From positions 5,146,001-5,210,000 of the forward strand of contig NZ_CP155079.2 of the NCBI RefSeq assembly GCF_039634365.2: a stretch of DNA of 64,000 bases, read 5' to 3'. Source of the stretch: Mucilaginibacter sp. PAMB04168 (GTDB lineage: Bacteria > Bacteroidota > Bacteroidia > Sphingobacteriales > Sphingobacteriaceae). Below, one piece after another: positions 1 through 9,461 of this stretch. The notes beneath the pieces were generated by a model, which was not told where the DNA came from, did no database searches, and saw only the letters and a program-made list of their open reading frames with translations. The translations under genes were made by a program, and so were the position numbers. Position 1 is the first letter of the stretch, and each line of letters begins with the position of its first letter.

Positions 1-1
1 A

Positions 2-805
2 GCCGACGTGAATTTGCCTAATAACGTTAGTGAAACGCCATTGCATATTGCCGCCCGTAGCGGCAGTAAAGAACTCATAAAGCTGCTTGCCGATGCCGGC
101 GCCGACATTAATGCCGCCAACAACAGCGGACAGTCTCCCCTGTTTTACGCCGTGCTGGATTACAAAACTGAAACAGCCCTGTATTTGATAACGCTAGGGG
201 CCGATGCGTCGGTTAAAGACAACTCGGGATATAACGTACTGGATCACGCTACGGCTAATGGCATGCGCGACTTAATTACGGCTATATCAAACGGAAGTGT
301 AGCGCAAAAAGACGACCATGGCAATACCCCGCTGCACCAGGCGGTTTACAACAACCGGAGCGAAACCGTACAGGCACTGCTGAAAGCTGATGCATCCAAC
401 GTCAACGAATTAAATAATGACGGCGTTACCGCTCTGGTATTGGCTGTAAACAATTCTAATATTCATTTAGCCGAATTGCTTATTAAAAACGGAGCCGATG
501 TAAACCTGCATCTTTTAAACGGCAACTCAGCCCTGCATTATGCAGCCGGTATTGGAAATCACCATATTGGAAAATTATTACTTAACGCCGGTGCCGACGT
601 CAATTCACGCAACAGTTTTAGCGAAACGCCACTACTTGTTGCTGCGCAATGCGGCTTTAATGACTTTACGGCTCTGCTGATTGAAAACAGTGCAGATGTA
701 AATGCTGTAGACAACGAAAGCCGTAGCGCAATGACGTTTGCCAGCGAGCGCGGTTACACCGAAATTTTAGAACAGCTATTAACGGCAGGTGCAGATGGAA
801 AGTGA
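2..805 (+). CDS. Ankyrin-repeat protein, 5'-truncated by the window edge
   Basis: The frame is open from base 2 and begins inside a repeat (Ala-Asp-Val-Asn), so the true start lies upstream. About eight ankyrin repeats of roughly 33 residues follow, with the family signatures TPLH, GADVN and LLLNAGADVN recurring at regular spacing. One repeat at about residues 70-95 is weak. The protein ends just after a last LLTAGAD, so no C-terminal effector domain follows. Ankyrin arrays are protein-binding scaffolds; the partner cannot be told from sequence. No signal peptide can be assessed because the N-terminus is missing. It reads away from the PUL and is probably unrelated to it. Confidence 0.9.
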   Translation, partial: ADVNLPNNVSETPLHIAARSGSKELIKLLADAGADINAANNSGQSPLFYAVLDYKTETALYLITLGADASVKDNSGYNVLDHATANGMRDLITAISNGSVAQKDDHGNTPLHQAVYNNRSETVQALLKADASNVNELNNDGVTALVLAVNNSNIHLAELLIKNGADVNLHLLNGNSALHYAAGIGNHHIGKLLLNAGADVNSRNSFSETPLLVAAQCGFNDFTALLIENSADVNAVDNESRSAMTFASERGYTEILEQLLTAGADGK

Positions 806-1194
806 TTCCAGACCCCTAAGGTAGAGGAATTTAGTGCCATAATTAGATAATAAAGGAAAGCTTATCCTTTAAGACGCGGCAGGCCACGACCATTTACGTA
901 AAAGAAAGACAAGCTATTCGAATTACCTAACCGGAAATTTCATTTGCAGATTGTTTTGTTCTTTATAACAGGTGTCGGGTCACGAAGATTAGGTAGACAC
1001 TAAGTAACGTTACTTTTTTAATCATAGCCTAGCTGGCACTTTGTTCGCTGCAGGTAACACTAACAAATCCGCCCAGGCCAATGGTTTCGCCGGCTTTTCC
1101 GGTAAACAGTATACTAACGGTACAGCTTAGCAGATACTTCAGTTTTGAGTTGAAGCCTCCCTTTGACACTTACATGGATACCTGGCCAGGTGCC
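806..1194. other. Gene-poor stretch between ankyrin gene and PUL
   Basis: No convincing gene is seen. On the minus strand a GTG-initiated frame of about 45 codons (roughly 1029-1173) directly follows the GH3 stop; its C-terminal half is glycine- and serine-rich. It could be a remnant of the C-terminus of a longer gene, but nothing identifies it. No clear terminator hairpin was found for either neighbour. Confidence 0.4.
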
Positions 1195-3384
1195 TTAAGG
1201 TAAAAGGCGAAATGAAACTTTTTGGTTGTTTACCATTAAAGAGTATACCCCGGCTTGCAGGTGAACCTTGCCGTTAGCATCTGGGTACCCCAAATGTTTA
1301 AGCGGATCAATCTCAAACTGATACGTGGCGGTAGCCCCTTGCCTGATTTCTTTTTTTTCAAAGAATACCAACTCCTTAAGCGGCCTCGAAATGTGTCCCG
1401 CCGGATGTGCCACATACCAAAACACCACTTCTTTACCATCCATATTACCTGCGTTGGCCACGTTAACCCTGGCAACTATTTTTTGGCCGGGTTTAATAGT
1501 CAAGCTCGATAACGTTACCGCTCCGTACTTAAACGGTGCATAACCCAGGCCATCGCCAAACCAGTAAAGCGGAGTGGTAGGTATGTCCTGATACCGGCCT
1601 TGGTCGGGGCGTGCGCTTTGGCGCATACTATAATAAACAGGTATTTGCCCGGTGGTTAACGGGAAGGTAACAGAAAGTTTTCCTGATGGGTTTATTGCTC
1701 CGGATAGGATAGCCGAAGCTGCGGCACCGCCTTCTACACCGGGCTGCCATATTTCCAGTATGGCATCGGCAAGCGGCTCAATCCTTATTAATTCGAGCGG
1801 TCTGCCGTTGGCTAACACCAGTACAATTGGCTTACCACTTAGCTTTAAATGTTCAACCAGTTTTTCCTGAACCCGTGGAAGAGAGATATTGGAACGTGAC
1901 GCATTTTCACCGCTCCATTGTTTATTTTCGCCCAGGCATATTACCACTACCTCCGCATCCTGTGCAGCTTTTGCAGCTTCAGCAAAGCCCGACTCATCAT
2001 CGCCATCAAAATCACACCCTTTTGCATAGGTAATTTGCGTTCCATTAAATTGTTGTTGCATTCCTTCAAGCAAAGAACACACATCATTAGGTTGGCCATG
2101 ATATGACCACGCTCCTAAAAGATTAATCTTATCGTTTGCCATAGGCCCCACAAGTGCAATCTTTTTGATGCGAGATTTTAATGGCAATACTGCTTTATTA
2201 TTTTTTAACAATACCATTGATTCAGCAGCCAAATTGCGGGCTATGGTCCGGCTTTCGGGCAGTAAGTACCGTTTATTGTCAGGTAGTACAGGCGCAAAAG
2301 GCTTTTCAAATAACCCTAACCGAAACTTAACCCTTAGTATACGCGCCACCGCCTCATTAATCTGCAACATCGTTACCTTTTTTTCGGCAAGTAACTGTTG
2401 TAAATACTCCCTGTATATGTCGTCCTTCATGTCCATGTCAACTCCAGCATTAAACGCCTTCAAGCCCGCCTCTTTGCGGTTGGCTGCAACGCCCTGGTCA
2501 ATTAACTGGCCAATCGCATTCCAGTCAGACACTACAAAACCGTCATGTTTCCAGCGATGTTTTAGCACCTCTTTTAACATATACCTGTTTGCAGTGGCCG
2601 GTATGCCGCTTATATCATTAAATGAGCTCATCAGCGTAGCGGCCCCAGCTTTAACTCCTGCTTCAAAAGGCGGCAGATAAGTCTCCCAAAGTGCTTGCAT
2701 AGATACATCGGTGTAATGATAATCTCGCCCACCTTCCGAACGCCCATAAGCTACATAGTGCTTGAGGCAGGCTGCTATCGAAAACTCATCTGATAAGTGT
2801 GCGCCCTGGTAACCCTTTATTGAAGCAACCCCAAAAGCGGAGTTGGCGTAAGTATCTTCCCCATAACCTTCGGCAATGCGGCCCCAGCGCGGGTCGCGGG
2901 CAACATCAATCATGGGAGAGAAAGTCCAGTCTACTCCTGATAACTTGGCCTCTTTTGCAGCCATACTGCAGGCGGCCGTTACCAATGCAGGGTTCCATGA
3001 ACAGGCTTGAGCCAGTGAGATAGGATAAATTGTGCGGAAGCCATGAATAACATCATAGCCGAAGAGAATGGGTATACCAAGCCTGGTTTGCTTAACGGCT
3101 TTTGCCTGTACCAGATTACGAATTTGGGGATCATCGCCAAAATAAATAAGCGAACCAATTCCGGCCGGGATGTCATCAATCAGCGCTCCAATGTTGTTTG
3201 CATTTGTGTTTTTCCCGAATGTATACTGATTTAATTGCAATACTTTTTCTTGCAGTGTCATTCTTGATAAAAGATCCTTTACACGAACTTCGATAGGCTT
3301 TTGCGGATCCCGGTATGTTGGCGTTTGAGCATATAGCCAGGCGCTGGATAACCAGCATAACATCAGGGTGAATTTAAATCTCAT
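1195..3384 (-). CDS. GH3 family beta-glycosidase (BglX-like), secreted
   Basis: A 729-residue glycoside hydrolase of family 3, the usual length for BglX-type exo-beta-glycosidases. An N-terminal signal peptide ends near Ala19-Gln20. The (beta/alpha)8 domain holds the substrate-binding KHYVAYG segment and the motif GFVVSDW, whose Asp is the family nucleophile. The second alpha/beta domain carries the GENxxxSGE region (GENKQWSGEN), and a fibronectin-III-like C-terminal domain closes the protein. GH3 enzymes remove terminal beta-linked glucose, xylose or other sugars from non-reducing ends, here probably in the periplasm. It is the last enzyme gene of the PUL, separated from GH53 by a small gene and a hairpin. 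The exact sugar specificity cannot be read from the sequence. Confidence 0.93.
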   Translation of the reverse strand: MRFKFTLMLCWLSSAWLYAQTPTYRDPQKPIEVRVKDLLSRMTLQEKVLQLNQYTFGKNTNANNIGALIDDIPAGIGSLIYFGDDPQIRNLVQAKAVKQTRLGIPILFGYDVIHGFRTIYPISLAQACSWNPALVTAACSMAAKEAKLSGVDWTFSPMIDVARDPRWGRIAEGYGEDTYANSAFGVASIKGYQGAHLSDEFSIAACLKHYVAYGRSEGGRDYHYTDVSMQALWETYLPPFEAGVKAGAATLMSSFNDISGIPATANRYMLKEVLKHRWKHDGFVVSDWNAIGQLIDQGVAANRKEAGLKAFNAGVDMDMKDDIYREYLQQLLAEKKVTMLQINEAVARILRVKFRLGLFEKPFAPVLPDNKRYLLPESRTIARNLAAESMVLLKNNKAVLPLKSRIKKIALVGPMANDKINLLGAWSYHGQPNDVCSLLEGMQQQFNGTQITYAKGCDFDGDDESGFAEAAKAAQDAEVVVICLGENKQWSGENASRSNISLPRVQEKLVEHLKLSGKPIVLVLANGRPLELIRIEPLADAILEIWQPGVEGGAAASAILSGAINPSGKLSVTFPLTTGQIPVYYSMRQSARPDQGRYQDIPTTPLYWFGDGLGYAPFKYGAVTLSSLTIKPGQKIVARVNVANAGNMDGKEVVFWYVAHPAGHISRPLKELVFFEKKEIRQGATATYQFEIDPLKHLGYPDANGKVHLQAGVYSLMVNNQKVSFRLLP

Positions 3385-3561
3385 TAGTAGTAATGTGGAA
3401 TAATGCAGAAAAGATCACTAGTAAATTTTATACGCTTTGTTTTGCAATGAACACCGTAGCCTGAATTTGTAGCAGTTTTAATTACCGTAACTATCATGCT
3501 GTACATAGGGCAATTACTTTTTTAGGATAATTTTACCATACCGGTTGCTTTATAATTTTAA

Positions 3562-3600
3562 ATAACCCGGACTAACCAGCAATATGGTTAGCCGGGTTAT
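3562..3600 (-). terminator. Hairpin terminator between GH53/small-gene unit and GH3
   Basis: An inverted repeat with arms ATAACCCGG/CCGGGTTAT and CTAACCA/TGGTTAG, one bulged A and a 6-nt loop, gives 16 base pairs. It sits 33 bp after the stop of the small minus-strand gene ending at 3633. It would end or attenuate PUL transcription before GH3, which may have its own promoter in 3385-3560. Confidence 0.6.
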
Positions 3601-3632
3601 GCAGTGCGTTGCCTTGAATGAGTTTAAAACCC

Positions 3633-3908
3633 TCAGCGTTGTATAGGCTGGCAACCTGTTGTTGCCTGGTAGGTATCAAGCTTAATAGAAAACTTCATGC
3701 AATCTTTAAAAAACGCTTGGCTTTCGTCAATAAAGTCTCCGTTTATAAGGATATGACCATCTTTGAGTATGAAATAAAATTTGGCATTACAGATATGCAT
3801 CAGGTAGTGTCGTACCCAAAGGTTAGCCTCCTCGGCAGATAAAAAATCGGTACGGCAAATTTCAAACACATTGTCCAACTCGTAAAAAACAGAATACACA
3901 GCGTTCAT
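3633..3908 (-). CDS. Small hypothetical protein
   Basis: A frame of 91 residues starting at the Met of MNAVYSVFYELD; an earlier in-frame Met at 3929 is possible. It is soluble, with no signal peptide, and contains mixed aromatic and acidic residues. It lies directly downstream of GH53 on the same strand and is followed by a strong hairpin, so it is likely the last gene of the PUL's first transcription unit. The family is not recognised. Confidence 0.55.
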   Translation of the reverse strand: MNAVYSVFYELDNVFEICRTDFLSAEEANLWVRHYLMHICNAKFYFILKDGHILINGDFIDESQAFFKDCMKFSIKLDTYQATTGCQPIQR

Positions 3909-3941
3909 ACTTTTCAACTTTAATATCATATCCTCAATTCT

Positions 3942-5471
3942 CTATTGCTTATAAAACTCAATATCGTCCATACTGCAATAGGCATTATTGCCTGCGGTGT
4001 TCAAACCTATGGTACATTGCCCGTTGGTTACATTTATATTGGTAATGGTTACTTTTACCCAATTAGCATTAATCGATATATTTTGGTTAATCTGTGTTCC
4101 GCCGAAATCCTTTGCGAACAAATAGTTGCTAACCATAGTCTGCGGACTTTTAACCCAAGCCTGAAAAGTGTATAAGCCGTTGGATAAACCTGTAATGGTT
4201 TGGCTGGTTGCCACGTTGTAAGCACTGCTTTTCCAGTGGGTAAGCGTAAAAAGGCCAGTATGCGGATTGGTCTCCGTATAGTTAGCATCGGGGTTACTGC
4301 CCGTAGTTATCCAGCCCGATGGTGAGGTCGCAGCTACCGTATCAACCTCAAAACCCGGATTTTTAACCAGCGAAAAACCATCCATGCCCAAAGTTGGGCG
4401 CTTGCTGGTGGCATCAAAAATACTGCGGTTGGGTGCAGCATGGTCATAAGCCTGGGGTTCCCAGTAGCAAACGCCCAAGCCTTTGTTATTAGGCAAGCTG
4501 CTTAGGTCATCAAGCAGCGTACTTACCATTAGGCGGGCTGTTTTAGGGTTGTTTTGAAAATAACCACATTCAGCTACCAAAACCTCTTTATTGTAAGTTG
4601 CCACCAAATCCTGAAGGTTAAGTTTGGTATTGTTCATGGTGGTGGCATAGGTTGACGTTGGATAAACAGACACGCCTACCACATCAAAACTGGCACCGTT
4701 TGCAATAAGACCGTTTAATACACTTTTACAGTTGCTGTTATCATACCCTCTTGAAAAATGCACGATAACTTTAATGGAACTATTTACGGCTTTAACCGCT
4801 GCATAACCCGCTTTAAAAAGCGTGGCATAACCGGCCATATTGCCGGGCAATTGCCCCATAGGCCAAAGCATACCATAGTCGGTTTCGTTGCCAACTTGTA
4901 CATACTCGGGGGTAACACTATTGGCTATAAGTGTATTTAAACAGGATGTAGTATGGTTGCTAACGGCGGTCTCCATAGCTGCAAGGCTGTAGCCGCTCCA
5001 GGCGGCCGGAATGTTTTGCTTGGTAGGGTCGGCCCAGGTATCGCTGTAATGAAAATCAATAAGCAGTTTCATACCCGCATTTTTGGCCCGTACTGCTTTT
5101 GCAACCACATCGGCAATACTATTGTACTGATTGGTACTGGTGGGGTTTACCCACACCCTAAGCCTGATGAGGTTGATACCACGTTCTTTAAGAATGGTAA
5201 AAATATCTTGCTGGTCGGTTGTGTTAAAAAAAACCCGGCCCTTGGCTTCCTGCTCGGTAATAAAACCAACATCAGCGCCGCGCAAAAACGAGCTGTTGTT
5301 GTTAATGGTAAGCGGTGTACGGGTACCTCTTGTGTCACTGTCCGGCGATGTAGTATTTATGGTTTCATTTTTTTTGCAGCCATTTATCAGCAACAGCGTT
5401 GCTGTTAGTACTAGTGCGGAGGTGATGTACCTGAACTTACCCGCCGGTTTTGCCTTTAATAAACTTTTCAT
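3942..5471 (-). CDS. GH53 endo-beta-1,4-galactanase lipoprotein with C-terminal CBM-like domain
   Basis: A 509-residue lipoprotein: the signal sequence ends at INGCKK (lipid-modified Cys about residue 32). Residues about 60-370 are a GH53 arabinogalactan endo-1,4-beta-galactosidase domain. FLRGADVGF, the LIDFHYSDTWADPxxQ block, the acid/base Glu in QVGNETDYGMLWP and the nucleophile Glu in VLVAECGY are all present. After a short linker, residues about 372-509 form a beta-sandwich resembling carbohydrate-binding modules (NPGFEVD at the start, SMDDIEFYKQ at the end), as seen in CBM61/CBM4_9-type modules attached to galactanases. It cuts beta-1,4-galactan internally, probably on the cell surface, and is the most informative enzyme for the substrate of this PUL. 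Confidence 0.95.
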   Translation of the reverse strand: MKSLLKAKPAGKFRYITSALVLTATLLLINGCKKNETINTTSPDSDTRGTRTPLTINNNSSFLRGADVGFITEQEAKGRVFFNTTDQQDIFTILKERGINLIRLRVWVNPTSTNQYNSIADVVAKAVRAKNAGMKLLIDFHYSDTWADPTKQNIPAAWSGYSLAAMETAVSNHTTSCLNTLIANSVTPEYVQVGNETDYGMLWPMGQLPGNMAGYATLFKAGYAAVKAVNSSIKVIVHFSRGYDNSNCKSVLNGLIANGASFDVVGVSVYPTSTYATTMNNTKLNLQDLVATYNKEVLVAECGYFQNNPKTARLMVSTLLDDLSSLPNNKGLGVCYWEPQAYDHAAPNRSIFDATSKRPTLGMDGFSLVKNPGFEVDTVAATSPSGWITTGSNPDANYTETNPHTGLFTLTHWKSSAYNVATSQTITGLSNGLYTFQAWVKSPQTMVSNYLFAKDFGGTQINQNISINANWVKVTITNINVTNGQCTIGLNTAGNNAYCSMDDIEFYKQ

Positions 5472-5578
5472 ATTTGTGGTTTTTGTTAATTGGTTACTAT
5501 TACAAAATCATCAGAAAAAGCCTTTTTTTACCGATTGACCCAACCGAAAGCTACCTGTTATTTACTGGGCCAGACCCC

Positions 5579-7513
5579 TTAATTGCTCCAGTTATCTGTT
5601 CTGAACGGCACTGCAGGGAGATGGGCTTTGTTATACAAGTTGCAGCCTTCGGGGTTATCGGCCCAGGCGTAACGTACGGCAACCGGTTTAGCTACATCAG
5701 CACTCCAAACCAAAATTTTATTATTTTGTATTTGCGCATTGGCCCAGTGAAAAATGTGATCGGCACCGGCAATCGCAAATTGTTTTAACGGGCCATTTTG
5801 AGCCACCAAACCCATAGCGGAATTATTAAAACGGAGTATAATTTTATTACCCTGATTTTGCATGGATTGGTAAACAGGGCCCGACACGGTAATATTTTCT
5901 CCATAAGCTACCTGGCGTGCCACCAGTGCCAAACGATGGCCAACTACTTTTTTGTTGTATGGGTGTACATCATAAGTCTCGCCGGCATCTATACTAACCG
6001 ACATGCCACAACCCGGAACTGATTGGGCAGTTTTAAACTGTGCCTCGCGTAACATAGCCCAGTCGCTCGCTTTTGGCACTACTGGCGGAACCATGTGATT
6101 GGCCAACTGAACAATTAGAAAAGGGAAATTACCCTGCTGCCATTTATTGCGCCAGTTTTTTATTAATGCAGATAGCAATTCATTGTATTCAGAGGCCTTA
6201 CTGGTATTGCTTTCGCCCTGGTACCAGGTGGCTCCCTTAATGGTGTAACCCGCCAAGGGCCTTATGCGGCTATTAAACTGAATGGCCGGAGTAAACTCTA
6301 CACGGGTAAGCGTTTTTGACGGAAAACCCGTGGTTGCGTAACCCATTTTGTAAACCCATTCGCCAGTTATATCAACATAACCCTTTTCGTTTCCAAGCCG
6401 GTATTGCTTGCCGGGCACCACTCCGCCCGGACCTTCTTTATTAATAACACGAATAACAATGGTGTTTTGGCCTGCCTTTAAGACACCTTGGGGTACCGGG
6501 TACCGGCGCACCAGGTATCTGTTATCTTTAGAGCCTATGCAAGTGCCGTTAATATAAGTTGAATCTATATCTGCAATCAAACCCATTTCCAGAAAAACAG
6601 GCTTATCCAGCATAGCTGCTGGTAGCGAAACTGTTTTCTTTAGCCAAAAAACCCCGTCCTGGTCAGCAGAGCCATAGTCTTCTATGTAACCAGGCACCCG
6701 CATTGTTTTCCAGCCTGTGGTGTCGGGCTTGCTGCTCCAAACGGCGCGGCCGTTTTGAAGGCCAGCGTCTTTATTATTTACCTCGGCCATCCATCGGGCT
6801 GTAGTTTTCCTGTTTTGCGCAAGTACTGATTGTGTGTACACCGAATCGTGATAAGGCTGCGCTTTTTGCAGATAATGAGGAAATGCAGCTAAGCCTTCCT
6901 CACTTACCCAGGCCTCGGCCGGGCTGCCCGGATAGCTGGAGTGAATAATGCCGATAGGTACTTTGTAAACTTCGTACAAACTTTGCGCAAAAAAGTAGGC
7001 TACCGCACTAAAATTAACCACAGTTGCGGGGTTGGCCTGTTTCCAGCTGCCAACTGCATTGAGCTGCGGCTGCATTGTATAAGAATTCTTTACGTCAAAC
7101 TCGCGTATTTTATAAGTTCCGGCGCGGGCAATATCATCCGGAAAATAGGTAGCAGATTTATATAGCTGGTATTCCATGTTAGACTGTCCTGAACACAGCC
7201 ATACATCACCAATCAGTACGTCGTTTATAGTAATGGTGTTTTGGCCTTTCACGGTTAATGTGTGGGGGCCACCTGCCTGCATGGGCTGTAAGTAAATGTC
7301 CCAGCGGCCATTGGCAGCCGTATTTTGTTTTACAACTTGCCTGTTAAACCACACCGTAACAGTTTCGCCCGGTGTTGCCCATCCCCATAAGTGTACCTTT
7401 TGATTGCGCTGTATAACCATGCCATCGCTTACCAGCCTGGGCAAGCGCACATTGGCAAGGCACAATAGTGGCAAAACAGCCAGCACAAAAAACACCTTTA
7501 GCTTTTTCGTCAT
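5579..7513 (-). CDS. SGNH carbohydrate acetylesterase (sialate O-acetylesterase-like)
   Basis: About 644 residues with a signal peptide ending near CLA. The start at MTKKLKVF is preferred; an in-frame ATG at 7528 is the alternative. SGNH block I is WLCSGQSNMEY with the catalytic Ser. A second block is GATWYQGES, and the Asp-x-x-His triad part is in DVHPYNKK. Between them, residues about 265-385 form an inserted galactose-binding-like jelly roll. This arrangement is known from Bacteroidota esterases that deacetylate pectin, xylan or sialic acid. Here, between a uronate lyase and a galactanase, removal of acetyl groups from a plant-type polysaccharide is the likely role. It is 22 bp from the lyase gene and surely co-transcribed. 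Confidence 0.88.
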   Translation of the reverse strand: MTKKLKVFFVLAVLPLLCLANVRLPRLVSDGMVIQRNQKVHLWGWATPGETVTVWFNRQVVKQNTAANGRWDIYLQPMQAGGPHTLTVKGQNTITINDVLIGDVWLCSGQSNMEYQLYKSATYFPDDIARAGTYKIREFDVKNSYTMQPQLNAVGSWKQANPATVVNFSAVAYFFAQSLYEVYKVPIGIIHSSYPGSPAEAWVSEEGLAAFPHYLQKAQPYHDSVYTQSVLAQNRKTTARWMAEVNNKDAGLQNGRAVWSSKPDTTGWKTMRVPGYIEDYGSADQDGVFWLKKTVSLPAAMLDKPVFLEMGLIADIDSTYINGTCIGSKDNRYLVRRYPVPQGVLKAGQNTIVIRVINKEGPGGVVPGKQYRLGNEKGYVDITGEWVYKMGYATTGFPSKTLTRVEFTPAIQFNSRIRPLAGYTIKGATWYQGESNTSKASEYNELLSALIKNWRNKWQQGNFPFLIVQLANHMVPPVVPKASDWAMLREAQFKTAQSVPGCGMSVSIDAGETYDVHPYNKKVVGHRLALVARQVAYGENITVSGPVYQSMQNQGNKIILRFNNSAMGLVAQNGPLKQFAIAGADHIFHWANAQIQNNKILVWSADVAKPVAVRYAWADNPEGCNLYNKAHLPAVPFRTDNWSN

Positions 7514-7535
7514 CACAAATATTAGCATTAAGCAG

Positions 7536-9449
7536 TTACCAGTTTTTTAACTCGGTGGTGGGTTTCGGAGGCATACCTTTACTTGCAGGGAGCAGATATA
7601 CATTAAAGGTTTTACGGGTATGTGCTGGTACCTTAATTTCAAATCCAACCAGGATAGTGCCGGGGTTAAGGGCATCGTAGTTGTGCGGCGGATCAGTTCC
7701 CCAGGTTTGCAACGTGACTCCTTCTACACCATCTACCTGTAGTTTAAGCTTTTTGCCGTTACTGGCAAGCCAAAGGCTATTACCCTCAACAGAAGCCACC
7801 TTAGCCGGGGTAAGCATAGCCCACCTAATGGTGCATTCCTTGTCGCCGGTTTCAATTTCGTCTCGTACTACGACGTATTGCTTGTCTATTATTGCAATGC
7901 CACGCTCGGCTTTGTTCAAGTCTTCATGGTATACCGAGGTAAGGTCCATTACAGCATACATGTTCAAAGGATTATCTGATGCCTTTTTCAGGTGCGCATC
8001 GCCCTGAACGGCTTGCTTATGCCCGTTCACCGTAAGTGTGCTGTGCGATAAATTAGAATACCTAAAAACATCCCAGCGCTGCGAATTTTGACCCATCTCC
8101 CATATGCTCAATCCTGCCGATTCCAAAGAATTGTATTGCTGCATCCCCAAATCGGCCGACCAACGGGTGCCGCCAAAATCGGCGACAAACGAACCAACAT
8201 CCATGTGTCCGTGGCTAACCGAGGGGCTACCGCCTTTAAAGCCAACGTAAATACCATTGTATCTGCGCCAGTCGGTACGCATGATGGCTACCTGGTTTTC
8301 ACCTTGTGCCTGCCACATTAGGTCTGCTGGCGCTTTAATAGCATCGGCGTTTGTGTTACCTGCCCAAATCATGGCCGCAGGTAGCAGCCGGTTTGTTTTG
8401 GCATTAAATTTTGATGTTTGCAGATAACCTTTTTCCACAAACAGCAATGAGGGGTCATTTAATTTATTGGCAAACCAAAACATGGCCGGCTGCAAGCCTT
8501 CAACACCCCCGGCGTCAGAGTAGTTAAAAGGTATACCCGAAACACCAATGAGCTGCTGGTAAAAAGCCGCCGTTTTCATAAACCCGGGCTGCCCGCTTAA
8601 ATTAAAATCGGTACCAAAAACTTTTTCAATTGCGCTGATGAGAAATACATTGTAAGAAGTACCGTACCCCCAGTAGCTATAACCTTCTTTATAATTGCCA
8701 TCAGGTGCATACTCTTTCATGGGCGTTTGCACCGAAGTTATTGCACGGCTTATAATGTTAACCGAGAGTTGCGGCTGGTTTTCATATACCGCAATAGCGC
8801 CAAAAGTAAGGCCGCCGTTGCACACCTGGTTCCAGTTATTAGATGCGCGCAGCCAGCCATTGTATTTACTATTCATAGAGGTTTGCAGGCCCTTTTCAAT
8901 GATAGCTTTGCTGATAGTGGCTCTTGATTTGGGCGACAGGCCACTGTATAGCCAGTCGTAACCGATGGCGGTGGCCATGGTCATTTCGGCAACGTCTAAA
9001 AAGTGATCGGGGTTCCAGTCAGGAAAACTACTTACAGCCAGCAGTTCCTCCTCGCCACGTTTCAAGTATTTTTTTTGACCAGTTATCCGCCAGGCATACG
9101 ACAGGAAAAATACTCGCCGCAAAGCTTCCCTTGAAACCTGTAATAGCCGCCGTCCAATCAAGGTACGCTCCTGCGGATAGGCCATCAGCATGGCGTCACA
9201 TTCAGTTATAATGCTTTGATGCACGTTGCGCCAAAGCGTGTCTTGCTTTATGAGCGTTTTAATTCGCTCCTCGTCATTTTTAGACAGTAACAAACGGGGG
9301 TGTTGCCCAAACTTGGTGGTGTCAATAACAGGCTGTGCCAGCGCGCTAACGCTCAAAAACAAAACAAGTGCACATGCTTTTAAAGCAATAAAAGAACAAT
9401 ACTTTGTTTTTTTGGCGGCCTGAGCAGCCGGTGATACTTCTATAAACAT
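7536..9449 (-). CDS. Heparinase II/III-type polysaccharide lyase
   Basis: A 637-residue secreted protein with an N-terminal hydrophobic segment ending at ALAQ. Residues about 45-330 are an (alpha/alpha)-toroid beginning with HPRLLLSKNDEERI and including SNNWNQVCNGG. Residues about 370-600 are the beta-sandwich heparinase II/III domain with SVSHGHMDVGSFV. The His there, plus Tyr and Asn residues in the toroid, correspond to the catalytic region of the superfamily. Such lyases cleave uronate-containing chains by beta-elimination and leave an unsaturated uronic acid, which the neighbouring GH88 enzyme removes. The precise PL family and substrate are not determinable here; glucuronate- or galacturonate-containing plant polymers fit the context better than glycosaminoglycans. 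It is 12 bp from the GH88 gene. Confidence 0.85.
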   Translation of the reverse strand: MFIEVSPAAQAAKKTKYCSFIALKACALVLFLSVSALAQPVIDTTKFGQHPRLLLSKNDEERIKTLIKQDTLWRNVHQSIITECDAMLMAYPQERTLIGRRLLQVSREALRRVFFLSYAWRITGQKKYLKRGEEELLAVSSFPDWNPDHFLDVAEMTMATAIGYDWLYSGLSPKSRATISKAIIEKGLQTSMNSKYNGWLRASNNWNQVCNGGLTFGAIAVYENQPQLSVNIISRAITSVQTPMKEYAPDGNYKEGYSYWGYGTSYNVFLISAIEKVFGTDFNLSGQPGFMKTAAFYQQLIGVSGIPFNYSDAGGVEGLQPAMFWFANKLNDPSLLFVEKGYLQTSKFNAKTNRLLPAAMIWAGNTNADAIKAPADLMWQAQGENQVAIMRTDWRRYNGIYVGFKGGSPSVSHGHMDVGSFVADFGGTRWSADLGMQQYNSLESAGLSIWEMGQNSQRWDVFRYSNLSHSTLTVNGHKQAVQGDAHLKKASDNPLNMYAVMDLTSVYHEDLNKAERGIAIIDKQYVVVRDEIETGDKECTIRWAMLTPAKVASVEGNSLWLASNGKKLKLQVDGVEGVTLQTWGTDPPHNYDALNPGTILVGFEIKVPAHTRKTFNVYLLPASKGMPPKPTTELKNW

Positions 9450-9461
9450 TGTTTCTTGCCG

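Noticed and set aside
4953..5538. Plus-strand frames over GH53 and similar long antisense frames elsewhere (for example 2165-2680 and 57021-57479)
   Set aside because: They lie wholly inside well-supported genes on the other strand and have no recognisable family.
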